A DNA stretch of 64,000 bases from COE1 sp963596435 (GTDB lineage: Bacteria; Bacillota; Clostridia; Lachnospirales; Lachnospiraceae). A program made the translations under genes and the position numbers. The notes beneath the pieces are model-generated. The model was not told where the DNA came from. It worked only from the letters and a program-made list of their open reading frames with translations, and ran no database searches. Shown piece after piece: positions 45,427 through 53,464 of the stretch; positions within the stretch are counted from its first letter, which is position 1, and each line of letters starts with the position of its first letter. The DNA is taken from NCBI GenBank assembly GCA_963596435.1, contig CAVBMG010000003.1, positions 54,315-118,314 of the forward strand. Reading direction: 5' to 3'.

Positions 45427-46335
45427 TTAACCCTTTACAGCGCCAACCATAACGCCCTTGGTGAAATATTTCTGTACAAAAGGATAAATGCACAGAATAG
45501 GTACGGTAGCAATTACAGTACATGCCATTTTGACTGCCTTATCAGGCGGTGCTCCGTTCATATCATAGTAATCCATAACAACCTCTGAAATCTGTGAAGT
45601 CAAAAGGATGATAGATCTCAACTGAATCTGTATCGGAAACTTCTCTGCTGATTTCAAATAAATCATGGATGAAAAATAATCGTTCCAGAATCCTACACCA
45701 TAGAATAATGAAATGGAAGCGATAACCGGTTTGGACAGTGGAAGCACTATCTTTACGAAAGTTCCTATATCACTGCATCCGTCAATATAAGCTGCATCTT
45801 CCAGTTCCTGTGGTAAATCCTGAAAGAAATTCTTAATAATGATCATATTGAACGGACTGATCAATGCCGGAAGAATCAATGCCCAGTAGCTGTCATACAG
45901 ACCGTATGCACAATACACCAGATAAGAAGGTATCATGCCGCCGCCAAAGAGCATGGTCACAATAACAAGATTCAATATCAGGTTACGTCCTCTGAAATGC
46001 TTCTTGGACAGAGGGTACGCAAATGTAAGTGAAAACACCATACACATTGTCGTTCCCAATGCTGTCAATATTACAGAATTCTTCAAACCTCTTAAAATGT
46101 TGGCTGTCTTGATTGCATACTTGTACGCGTTCAAAGACCATACCTCAGGAATGATAAAAAATGCTTTCTCTGTCAGTTCCTTATCTGTTGCAAAGGAACC
46201 TGCCACTACATATAAGAAAGGCAATACTGTTGACAATGCCACCAGGGCAAGCCCCACATATATAATGACATCTACAATTCTGTCTCCAGGGCTCTTCCTG
46301 ATCTTACTGCCCTGTTTCTTCAATACTCCAGCCAT
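45427..46335 (-). CDS. Carbohydrate ABC transporter permease (LplC-like)
   Basis: A 302-residue inner-membrane permease with six membrane segments and the cytoplasmic EAA loop as ELEDAAYIDGCSDIGTFVKIVLP. The latter is the site that contacts the ATPase. The end, KYFTKGVMVGAVKG, is the standard C-terminus of LplC/MalG-type subunits. The ATG at 46335 follows GGAGGGG; the frame extends 20 codons upstream into the preceding gene without support. It lies 10 bases after the partner permease stop and 35 bases before the binding-protein gene. Confidence 0.93.
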   Translation of the reverse strand: MAGVLKKQGSKIRKSPGDRIVDVIIYVGLALVALSTVLPFLYVVAGSFATDKELTEKAFFIIPEVWSLNAYKYAIKTANILRGLKNSVILTALGTTMCMVFSLTFAYPLSKKHFRGRNLILNLVIVTMLFGGGMIPSYLVYCAYGLYDSYWALILPALISPFNMIIIKNFFQDLPQELEDAAYIDGCSDIGTFVKIVLPLSKPVIASISLFYGVGFWNDYFSSMIYLKSAEKFPIQIQLRSIILLTSQISEVVMDYYDMNGAPPDKAVKMACTVIATVPILCIYPFVQKYFTKGVMVGAVKG

Positions 46336-46345
46336 ATGCCCCTCC

Positions 46346-47317
46346 TTAATAAATTCCAGCTTCGCCGCACATCTTGGAAATCTTGTTCGAGCCAAGTACC
46401 AGGATCATACCAACGACTGATTTGAACATACCTGCCGCAGATGAGAAAGAATATTGTCCATTCACAATACCTCTTGTATATATGTACGTATCAAATACAT
46501 CCGCATACTCCATATTCAGATCATTTCTCATCAGGAAAATCTGCTCATAGCCTGTATTGAGCAATCCTCCTACTCGCAGAATCAACATCATGATAATGGT
46601 TCCCTTAATTGCAGGAAGTGTAATATGCCACATCAGTCTCCATCGTCCTGCTCCATCTACTCTGGCAGCCTCATACATCTCCTGATCTACACCAGCTAAT
46701 GCAGCAAGAAAGATAATGGTTCCGTATCCAGTCTCTCTCCAGATATCCTGTCCTACGATCAATCCCCAGAATGTAGAACCTTTTGATAATATATCAATGG
46801 TTCCTCCTGTCAGATTCTTAATGATCATGTTGATGACACCATCAGATACATTAAATAACTGATATGTCAGACTGGCTACAATAACCCACGATACAAAATG
46901 AGGTACATATACAAGAGTCTGTATGACTCTCTTATAACCGTTGTGTCTGACTTCATTTAAGAATAAAGACAGAATAATGGGCGCAGGGAAATAAATTATC
47001 AACTGTAACAAGCTGATTCCCAATGTGTTGCGAAGCAGTCTCCAGAAATCCGGTGTATCAAAGAATTTCTTAAACTGACTGAAACCTACCCATGGGCTTC
47101 CCCAGATTCCTCTGAAAGGACTATACTCCTTAAATGCGATTACCAGTCCCCCCATCGGAACATACTTAAATAGAATAAAATACAGTAACCCCGGCAGAAG
47201 CATAATGTAAAGCCATTTGTGATGCTTCATATATTGCCATGTACTTGTTTGTCGTAATGTAATTGTGGTTCCATCAGAAAGCGTTACTACATTACTTTTC
47301 TTTTTTTTACCAGGCAT
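46346..47317 (-). CDS. Carbohydrate ABC transporter permease (LplB-like)
   Basis: A 323-residue partner permease with six membrane helices and the EAA motif YEAARVDGAGRWRLMWHITLP. The N-terminus has a long cytoplasmic basic tail and then the block KYVPMGGLVIAFKEYSPFRGIWGSPWVGF, found in LplB/YteP. It is the first gene of the transporter-enzyme operon. The ATG follows AAAGGTGG. The 284-base gap upstream holds the promoter and the candidate binding sites for the AraC-type regulator. Confidence 0.93.
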   Translation of the reverse strand: MPGKKKKSNVVTLSDGTTITLRQTSTWQYMKHHKWLYIMLLPGLLYFILFKYVPMGGLVIAFKEYSPFRGIWGSPWVGFSQFKKFFDTPDFWRLLRNTLGISLLQLIIYFPAPIILSLFLNEVRHNGYKRVIQTLVYVPHFVSWVIVASLTYQLFNVSDGVINMIIKNLTGGTIDILSKGSTFWGLIVGQDIWRETGYGTIIFLAALAGVDQEMYEAARVDGAGRWRLMWHITLPAIKGTIIMMLILRVGGLLNTGYEQIFLMRNDLNMEYADVFDTYIYTRGIVNGQYSFSSAAGMFKSVVGMILVLGSNKISKMCGEAGIY

Positions 47318-47409
47318 GAATGACCACCTTTCTTTTATTTTCTATTCTCAGGGTTCGTTTCGTTATTTTGCTTACTTTCGTTTCCGTTTGCCCTAAGTTA
47401 TAGTGCAAT

Positions 47410-47450
47410 ATTATACTTTAAAAGTGATAACGTCTATAATCATTTTCTTT
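47410..47450 (-). promoter_or_regulatory. Promoter of the RG-I transporter operon with adjacent activator-like site
   Basis: A consensus -10 TATAAT (complement of 47410-47415) has no good -35 at 17 bases. Instead the motif ATAATCATTTTCTTT (47436-47450) abuts the -35 position. The same motif recurs further upstream. This arrangement is typical of activator-dependent AraC-family promoters. Confidence 0.5.
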
Positions 47451-47526
47451 TTCAAGGGTTATTCAGCCGTATTTTTATGCATATTGCACAGTTACGTAAT
47501 GCTGTTTTGTGCAAAAAGAAAAGGAA

Positions 47527-47575
47527 ATAATCATTTTTTATACTGCTTTTTCAACGCAATTAAGAAAATGATTAT
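47527..47575. repeat. Inverted repeat of the ATAATCATTTT motif downstream of the regulator gene
   Basis: ATAATCATTTT (47527-47537) and its complement AAAATGATTAT (47565-47575) flank a 27-base spacer. A third copy lies at 47436-47446. It could be an operator array for the AraC-type regulator, or a weak terminator of the regulator gene, since the 24-30 base loop is unusually long. Confidence 0.5.
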
Positions 47576-47601
47576 TCCCTTTTATGCCCCTATTAGGACA
47601 A

Positions 47602-49917
47602 TTAGTACAACTTTCTGAACTTGCCAGGCGTTACTCCGGTACTTTTACTAAAGAAACGTATAAAATTCTGCGCATTGGTATAATTAAGCTGCTCTGCAAT
47701 CTCTGCTACAGTCATATCAGATTCCAGTAACAGTCGTTTTGCTTCTTTAAGCTTATACTCTTCCACATAATCACTGAAGGATCTGTCTCTTTCCATCTTG
47801 AGTACTTTCCAGATATATGTCTGATGTACACCAAGGATATCCGCACATTCTGTCAATGACAGATTACCCTTCTTCTCTTCTATCAGGTCTTCAATCTCCT
47901 GAAGCATGGAGTTGGAATGGCTCTCCAGATACTCCATACGCACTCTGATAACGGGATCTATGAATTTACATTTGATATACCTGCGCTCTCTGTCCGGCTC
48001 CACGACCTCCAGCAGCTCACGATACGTCTTCTTCAAACCATCTGGATATATTTCATGCAGGTGAATGCCTGCATCTACCGCCGTGATCAGAATGGAATTC
48101 ACATACCTAAGCAGATATAATGGCAGTTCCGCTTCATGTCCCTGCGCCTGATTCAGATAATGGCAAAAGGCATCTGTAACCTGATAACACAACTTCTTAT
48201 CTACGGCTTTTACTGCTGCCTGAATATCTTCTTCAAACTGATGATTGTATTCCTTTGCCAATACCGTAGTGCTGGCAAGATAGAAATGACACTCCTGCTT
48301 CTTGTCCTCTTTTGCTGCATCTCCTTCTGTATTGATGCTGGTCTTAAAGGTCAAGGCATTAATACTCTCTCTGTATGCGGCACGAATATGATGATAATTG
48401 GTGTGGGTAGCGCTTACCCCCATCAGAATATTATAATCACAGATGTTGGAAGCATATTCCTGCATTTCTGTGTAAAAGGTCTGAATCTTCTCTAAAAGGA
48501 TATCCTCATCTTCTTCCGCGAAGATTGCAAAAATAGCACTGGCATTATAAATAGGAGGCATCCATGCCTTTTCTTTCAGGGAATTGGGCATTTCAGAAAG
48601 TAATTTCAGACATATGGCATCTTCGTTCACCATACTCTGGATTTCTTCATCTCCCAGATTCAAGATAACAACTGCCGTAGCAAAATACTTCCAGCTGCGA
48701 AGTCTGAATCCCTCCAGATATTCATCCCATTCTTCTTCATCTACTTCCCCATGGATCAGTCTTAATTCAAACAGCTCTTCCAGCTTATCCTGCTGCTGGC
48801 TTAAAAGCCCTTCCAATGTCTGTTTGTCTTTTTTGAGATTATGATAGCTGCCCGCCAGATACTCTAATTCATTCCCCTGATAGCTGTTCTGCGCTCCTGT
48901 CTCCGAGACATCCTTCAGAAGCGTATCTATCGGATGATAGATCAAATGACTGACAAGTATCAGACTGACAATAATCAGTATGAACAGCAAACCAAATATT
49001 GCTATCGGCAGACGCATTCCAGCCTGCCCGCCCTTCACATCACGAAATACATAGTAATTCCAGCCAAGAATGCTGGATTTTGCCTTACCGACCATATATA
49101 CTGTATGATCTGTTCTCACCTGTCCACTGGTCTGTTCTTTTGTAAACAGCTCCTGACAGATATCCTCCAGTGATGTATCCGTAGCATAAATGGGAATTCC
49201 ATCTTTGTCCAATACTACGACTTTCTCATAGCTTTCCAGCCATTGATCAATCCATTTCTTCCATGTATCCATATTAACATTTGCTATGAATACCGCATAT
49301 GTATTATAGGAAGTAGCAGGAAGACGCATAATGAAATTCAGCCCATTCGTCTCTACCGTCAATCGGTACTTCCTGTCCACATTACTGTCCAGTACTACTC
49401 CCTTTTCATCATATTTCCAGTAATTCTTCTCCGCAATCGCTGTCTTATCCTCATATATGGACATTACCGTATCCTGATTATATGTCTCATACAATGGGAA
49501 AAGTCCTTTATTACTCAGCACCCATCCTGTTCTGAAATTAACAAAGGTAAAGCTGCCCACATAATCACTGAAAATTCCTTCCGAGCCCATATCCTCATAG
49601 GCTTTTTTATAATTACTGTAATCGGAATAACGTATGTTATTTTCAAGCATCCATTTTATTGAATCATCGGAAGACATCGTAATATAATATTGCCTCAGAT
49701 TCTCCAGTCGTTCATCATTCTGTGACACAATCCTTGCGGCTTTGGTCTGCGCTTCTCTCCCTGCATTACTCTGACATTCCTTCTGATAGTCATAATAAGT
49801 ATAAGCCCCGAATGCCACAAACAGAATGACAATCAGAAATAACACATAGCGAAATACCGTTACTTTATATGAATTACACTTATATGAAACCATGCTAAAT
49901 ATATTTTGAATATCCAT
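47602..49917 (-). CDS. Membrane-anchored AraC-family regulator (YesS-like)
   Basis: A 771-residue one-component sensor-regulator. A first membrane helix (about 20-38) is followed by a large extracytoplasmic sensing domain (about 40-300), a second helix (about 305-328), a cytoplasmic linker (HAMP-like start, then a middle domain) and a C-terminal AraC double helix-turn-helix (last 100 residues, ending FIRFFSKSTGVTPGKFRKLY). Its size and architecture match YesS/RhgR, activators of rhamnogalacturonan genes. It most likely senses a pectic oligosaccharide outside the cell and activates the operon that starts at 47317. The ATG at 49917 follows AAGGAGAG. Confidence 0.92.
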   Translation of the reverse strand: MDIQNIFSMVSYKCNSYKVTVFRYVLFLIVILFVAFGAYTYYDYQKECQSNAGREAQTKAARIVSQNDERLENLRQYYITMSSDDSIKWMLENNIRYSDYSNYKKAYEDMGSEGIFSDYVGSFTFVNFRTGWVLSNKGLFPLYETYNQDTVMSIYEDKTAIAEKNYWKYDEKGVVLDSNVDRKYRLTVETNGLNFIMRLPATSYNTYAVFIANVNMDTWKKWIDQWLESYEKVVVLDKDGIPIYATDTSLEDICQELFTKEQTSGQVRTDHTVYMVGKAKSSILGWNYYVFRDVKGGQAGMRLPIAIFGLLFILIIVSLILVSHLIYHPIDTLLKDVSETGAQNSYQGNELEYLAGSYHNLKKDKQTLEGLLSQQQDKLEELFELRLIHGEVDEEEWDEYLEGFRLRSWKYFATAVVILNLGDEEIQSMVNEDAICLKLLSEMPNSLKEKAWMPPIYNASAIFAIFAEEDEDILLEKIQTFYTEMQEYASNICDYNILMGVSATHTNYHHIRAAYRESINALTFKTSINTEGDAAKEDKKQECHFYLASTTVLAKEYNHQFEEDIQAAVKAVDKKLCYQVTDAFCHYLNQAQGHEAELPLYLLRYVNSILITAVDAGIHLHEIYPDGLKKTYRELLEVVEPDRERRYIKCKFIDPVIRVRMEYLESHSNSMLQEIEDLIEEKKGNLSLTECADILGVHQTYIWKVLKMERDRSFSDYVEEYKLKEAKRLLLESDMTVAEIAEQLNYTNAQNFIRFFSKSTGVTPGKFRKLY

Positions 49918-49958
49918 ACTCTCTCCTTTATCCCAATGTAGCATATCGCATAATTTAT

Positions 49959-49987
49959 ATCATATCACGGTAGTTATTTTACGTCAA
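49959..49987 (-). promoter_or_regulatory. Promoter of the AraC-type regulator gene
   Basis: TTGACG (complement of 49982-49987), 17 bases, TATGAT (49959-49964), about 45 bases before the start codon. Confidence 0.7.
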
Positions 49988-50051
49988 TTTGAATATTGTA
50001 AGTGTTTAAAACCGCTATGTATTTATACATTTTTGATATTTTATGACACAA

Positions 50052-50085
50052 AAAAGACTGTAGAGTTCGCATTCTACAGTCTTTT
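50052..50085 (-). terminator. Terminator of mscL
   Basis: A perfect 13-bp stem (50052-50064 with 50073-50085), an 8-base loop and a T-run on the minus strand. It begins 3 bases past the mscL stop. Confidence 0.92.
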
Positions 50086-50088
50086 GCT

Positions 50089-50523
50089 CTATTCCAGATT
50101 GGAAGTACAGTGAGGACAACGGGTTGCTTCCTTTGCAATCTCACTTCTGCAATATGGACACATCTTAGTCGTTGGCTCTGCTGGTGCTTCTTCCTCTTTC
50201 CTGATCAGTTTGTCTCCGATTTTATTGATAGCTTTTACCAACACAAAAATCACAAACGCTGTAATCAGGAAATTAATAACAGCCGTTATGAAATTACCAT
50301 AACACAGCACAGGTGCATTCTCTCCACTTCCCAGTGTAACCTTTAGGTTAGAGAAATCTGTACCGCCAAAGATACCAAGGACAGGAGTCAGAATATCCTG
50401 ATTGAGTGATGTAACAATGGAAGTAAACGCACCACCTACGATTACACCGACTGCCATATCCATGACATTGCCACGCATGATAAATTTCTTAAACTCTTCA
50501 ATAAAACCTTTTCCTTTGTTCAT
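50089..50523 (-). CDS. mscL: Large-conductance mechanosensitive channel with zinc-ribbon tail
   Basis: A pentameric membrane channel that opens under hypo-osmotic stress. The N-terminal helix FKKFIMRGNVMDMAVGVIVGGAF contains the pore-lining TM1 pattern, and TM2 lies at about 73-95. The extension after residue 115 carries two CxxC pairs (CPYC and CPHC) forming a zinc ribbon, absent from E. coli MscL. The C-terminal helical bundle normally found there is shortened. The start follows AAAGG. It may be co-transcribed with the cupin gene 33 bases upstream. Confidence 0.95.
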   Translation of the reverse strand: MNKGKGFIEEFKKFIMRGNVMDMAVGVIVGGAFTSIVTSLNQDILTPVLGIFGGTDFSNLKVTLGSGENAPVLCYGNFITAVINFLITAFVIFVLVKAINKIGDKLIRKEEEAPAEPTTKMCPYCRSEIAKEATRCPHCTSNLE

Positions 50524-50556
50524 ACCTAAGACCGTACCTTTCTGTTATTTATCGTT

Positions 50557-50991
50557 TTATTTTCTGTGTCCCGCTCTGTCAGCATCCTCTCTGGTCTTAT
50601 GCACTGTTCCCTTGGGATGATGAGGCGGTGCATAGGTAGAAGATAATTTCAGTGGTTCTCTGCCGATATTTCTGATATTATGCCAGGTGCCAGCAGGTAC
50701 AAACACAACATCTCCCTCGAATATCTCCAGTTCCATGTTTGGTCTGCACTGGCAGTTACCCATCATGGCTATGCCTCTGCCCTGCTCCACACGTATCATC
50801 TGATCTGTCTTCTCATGTACTTCCAGCCCAATCTCTCCTCGGGGCGGGATGCTCATTAATGTCATCTGCATACATTTGCCAGTCCAGACACTCTTGCGGA
50901 AATTGCAGTTTTCTTTTGCAGCCCTGTTTACATCCAGAATCATCGGCGAGGACTCTCTATCCTCCATACCTGAACAACGATTACAACACAT
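50557..50991 (-). CDS. Cupin-domain protein with N-terminal cysteine cluster
   Basis: A 144-residue single-cupin protein. The cupin box pattern is EVHEKTDQMIRVEQG for the first motif and VPAGTWHNIRN for the second, giving a 2-His/1-Glu type metal site. The N-terminal MCCNRCSG adds three cysteines to a possible metal or redox site. Small stand-alone cupins of this type often bind sugars or metals; no substrate can be inferred here. Its own promoter lies upstream and mscL follows. Confidence 0.88.
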   Translation of the reverse strand: MCCNRCSGMEDRESSPMILDVNRAAKENCNFRKSVWTGKCMQMTLMSIPPRGEIGLEVHEKTDQMIRVEQGRGIAMMGNCQCRPNMELEIFEGDVVFVPAGTWHNIRNIGREPLKLSSTYAPPHHPKGTVHKTREDADRAGHRK

Positions 50992-51050
50992 ATCATACCC
51001 TCATTTTTCTTTTATTTATAATATATGTGTCGAATCCTGTAACGTGTATC

Positions 51051-51079
51051 ATTGTAGCATGTCATTGGTAGTCTGTAAA
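51051..51079 (-). promoter_or_regulatory. Promoter of the cupin-mscL pair
   Basis: TTTACA (complement of 51074-51079), 17 bases, TACAAT (51051-51056), in the gap after the TetR gene. Confidence 0.6.
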
Positions 51080-51105
51080 CATATTTACCCGGTCTGCTGC
51101 ATATA

Positions 51106-51693
51106 CTATTCTGTAAAAATATACCGGAACATGGCTTCAAATATGAGTTCTAATGTATCATTCAGCGTCTCCTGCTGCAGGGCCTCCTTCTGCGATACTG
51201 CCAATGCCATAATGCGAAGAAAGTTAAGAAAGACTCTCGGATCAGCCTTGGGATCGACTTCTTCCATATGGTCAAGCAGGAACTGTGGTGTATCAGAATT
51301 TAAGTCACTTTCTATCTGCCCGCTCTCTACCATGGCAGGATACAGGGTATCCAGATCCTCTTCTGACAGATACTGGTATATACTGTCCTGATGGAAAATG
51401 ACTATTTTCAGGAAACCTTTCGCCTCTTTCTTCGTCATTTTATCCCGTCCACGCAGCAGCTCATTGAGATAATCCATTGCCTTTTGCCGCTCATAGCGCA
51501 TCAACTCTATGACGAACATTTCCTTGGAGGGGAAGAAATTATAAAAAGTACTCTTTCCAATCCCTGCCCGCTCTGTAATTTTGGATACAGAAGTGTGTGT
51601 CAACCCATATTCCTTAATCAGTTCCATTCCCTGTGTAAACATTTTCTCTTTGATTTCTTTTTTCTCTTCTTCTGAAAAAACTCGTACCGGCAT
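51106..51693 (-). CDS. TetR/AcrR family transcriptional regulator
   Basis: A 195-residue one-component repressor. The N-terminal helix-turn-helix shows the family pattern (HTSVSKITERAGIGKSTFYNFFPSKE), and the remaining helices form the ligand-binding domain. It is encoded 10 bases after the second ABC transporter gene and is therefore the last gene of the same transcript. A palindrome at the start of that transcript (55301-55330) is the obvious candidate operator, giving autoregulated control of the transporter by a transported compound (inference). Confidence 0.93.
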   Translation of the reverse strand: MPVRVFSEEEKKEIKEKMFTQGMELIKEYGLTHTSVSKITERAGIGKSTFYNFFPSKEMFVIELMRYERQKAMDYLNELLRGRDKMTKKEAKGFLKIVIFHQDSIYQYLSEEDLDTLYPAMVESGQIESDLNSDTPQFLLDHMEEVDPKADPRVFLNFLRIMALAVSQKEALQQETLNDTLELIFEAMFRYIFTE

Positions 51694-51703
51694 AAACCCT
51701 CAC

Positions 51704-53464
51704 TTATTTAATTCTCCAGCTTCCAGAGCTGCTCTGCTCCTTCCACAGATGTTCATAGATACCCTTTTGCGCCAGCAGCTCTGTATGTGTACCCCTCTCA
51801 GCTATCTGTCCATCTTTGAGAACAAGAATCTGGTCAGCATTGAAAATCGACTGTAATCTGTGTGCAATAATAATTACCGTCTTACTTTTCACCAGACTTG
51901 ATATCGCCTGCTGAATCAGTACCTCATTCTCAGAATCCAGAGAAGCCGTTGCCTCATCCAGTAGCACAATCGGCGCATCCTTGAGCAATGCTCTCGCTAT
52001 GGAAATTCTCTGCTTCTCGCCACCTGACAGGGTAGAGCCGCCTTCGCCTACTATTGTATCATATTTATCAGGAAGTGACATAATAAAATCATGGCATGCC
52101 GCCTTTTTGGCTGCTTCAATCACTTCCTCTCTGGTCGCATCCTCTCTTCCCATTCTGATATTCGCCTCTATCGTGTCATGGAACAGATAAACATCCTGAA
52201 AAACAATGCTGACCTGTGCCAGAATCTCATCTACCTTCATACTGGTAAGCGGTACGCCGCCTAACGTGATCTGCCCTTTATTCACATCCCAGAATCTCGC
52301 TGCCAGTCTGGTAATCGTTGACTTGCCGCTTCCAGATGGTCCCACCAGTGCTGTTACTGTCTTTTCCGGAAAAGTCACAGAAACATCATGCAGTACTTCC
52401 TTATCTCCATAGGAAAAGCTGACATGTTCAAAGGCAATCGTACCATCCTTGCAGTCTTTTACTGATGATTTGGACGGCTCCGGCAGAGGTTTCTCCTCAA
52501 AAAGTCCCCTGATACGCTCTCCCGATCTTCTGCTTCTTGCAAAATCTGCAATAAACAGAAACAGAACAGATACCGGCTCATATACATTCAGTGCCATAAC
52601 CAGAAATGCAATATAGAAAAAGGGATTTAATTCACCGTTTACTACCCAGATGCCACCTGCAATGATTGTAAGCACCAGCCCCATATTCAGAATCATTTTA
52701 CCAAGTATGCTCATGGGTGCTGCTGATTTTGTTTCTATATGAATGGCTGATTTTCTCTGTTGGTCAAAGGCTTCCTGTAATGCCTGGAAGTGTCTGCCTG
52801 CCAGGTTAAATGCCTTGAGTGTCTGGATTCCTTCTATGTATTCCAGAATCCTGGATGTGGTATCCTGCTGTGCCTTTTGCAGATGAGCACCAGAATCCTT
52901 CATCCTGCTGTAGCTGACAAAGGCAAACGGCAATGACAGCGGTATTGTAATCAAAAGTGCAAACGTCATCCGATAATCAAAAATTCCAAGAAAAATCGCA
53001 GAAATCAGCAGTCTCACGATAAACGCTGCCACCTGGGGCATGAACTGCTCTGCCAATGTCTCTATTGTATTATAGTCACGGAGCAGCACCGTGGAGAGTT
53101 CTCCTGCATCATGATTGTTAAAAAAGCCCATAGGCAGGATTCTAAGATGTTCTCCTACCTCAATTCTGGATTTGCGCATGGTTCCAGCCATTCCGACGCA
53201 ACTGTCAACATAAGATTTCCTGCGCACCAGAAAATAACAGAATGCCTGTACGGCAAGAACTCCCGTCAACATCCATAATTTATCCACAGGAAGTAACTGC
53301 CCCTCCCCTGCAACAGGAATCAGAAATATATAAATTGCCAGAATTACAATACTGTAGGGAATCGTTGCAATTACACTGTCTAACAGAAACCACAACAGCA
53401 GCTTACTGTATCTTCTGGTATCACCAAAAGACAACATTTCAAACCAGTCTTTTATCTTCGTCAT
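51704..53464 (-). CDS. ABC transporter, fused membrane and ATPase domains (half-transporter 2)
   Basis: A 586-residue half-transporter with six membrane helices (about 25-300) followed by the nucleotide-binding domain. Walker A is GPSGSGKST, the signature is LSGGEKQ, Walker B with D-loop reads VLLDEATASLDSENE, and the H-loop is IIAHRL. The D-loop is canonical, so this subunit has a complete ATPase site. Its start overlaps the stop of half-transporter 1 (ATGA). The pair forms a heterodimer resembling drug exporters or the siderophore importers YbtPQ/IrtAB; direction cannot be settled from sequence. Confidence 0.94.
   Translation of the reverse strand: MTKIKDWFEMLSFGDTRRYSKLLLWFLLDSVIATIPYSIVILAIYIFLIPVAGEGQLLPVDKLWMLTGVLAVQAFCYFLVRRKSYVDSCVGMAGTMRKSRIEVGEHLRILPMGFFNNHDAGELSTVLLRDYNTIETLAEQFMPQVAAFIVRLLISAIFLGIFDYRMTFALLITIPLSLPFAFVSYSRMKDSGAHLQKAQQDTTSRILEYIEGIQTLKAFNLAGRHFQALQEAFDQQRKSAIHIETKSAAPMSILGKMILNMGLVLTIIAGGIWVVNGELNPFFYIAFLVMALNVYEPVSVLFLFIADFARSRRSGERIRGLFEEKPLPEPSKSSVKDCKDGTIAFEHVSFSYGDKEVLHDVSVTFPEKTVTALVGPSGSGKSTITRLAARFWDVNKGQITLGGVPLTSMKVDEILAQVSIVFQDVYLFHDTIEANIRMGREDATREEVIEAAKKAACHDFIMSLPDKYDTIVGEGGSTLSGGEKQRISIARALLKDAPIVLLDEATASLDSENEVLIQQAISSLVKSKTVIIIAHRLQSIFNADQILVLKDGQIAERGTHTELLAQKGIYEHLWKEQSSSGSWRIK

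Noticed and set aside
47340..47400. Possible catabolite-responsive (cre) site in the leader of the RG-I operon
   Set aside because: Repeated TTTCGTT/AACGAAA runs resemble half of a cre, but no sequence fits the full 14-base consensus.
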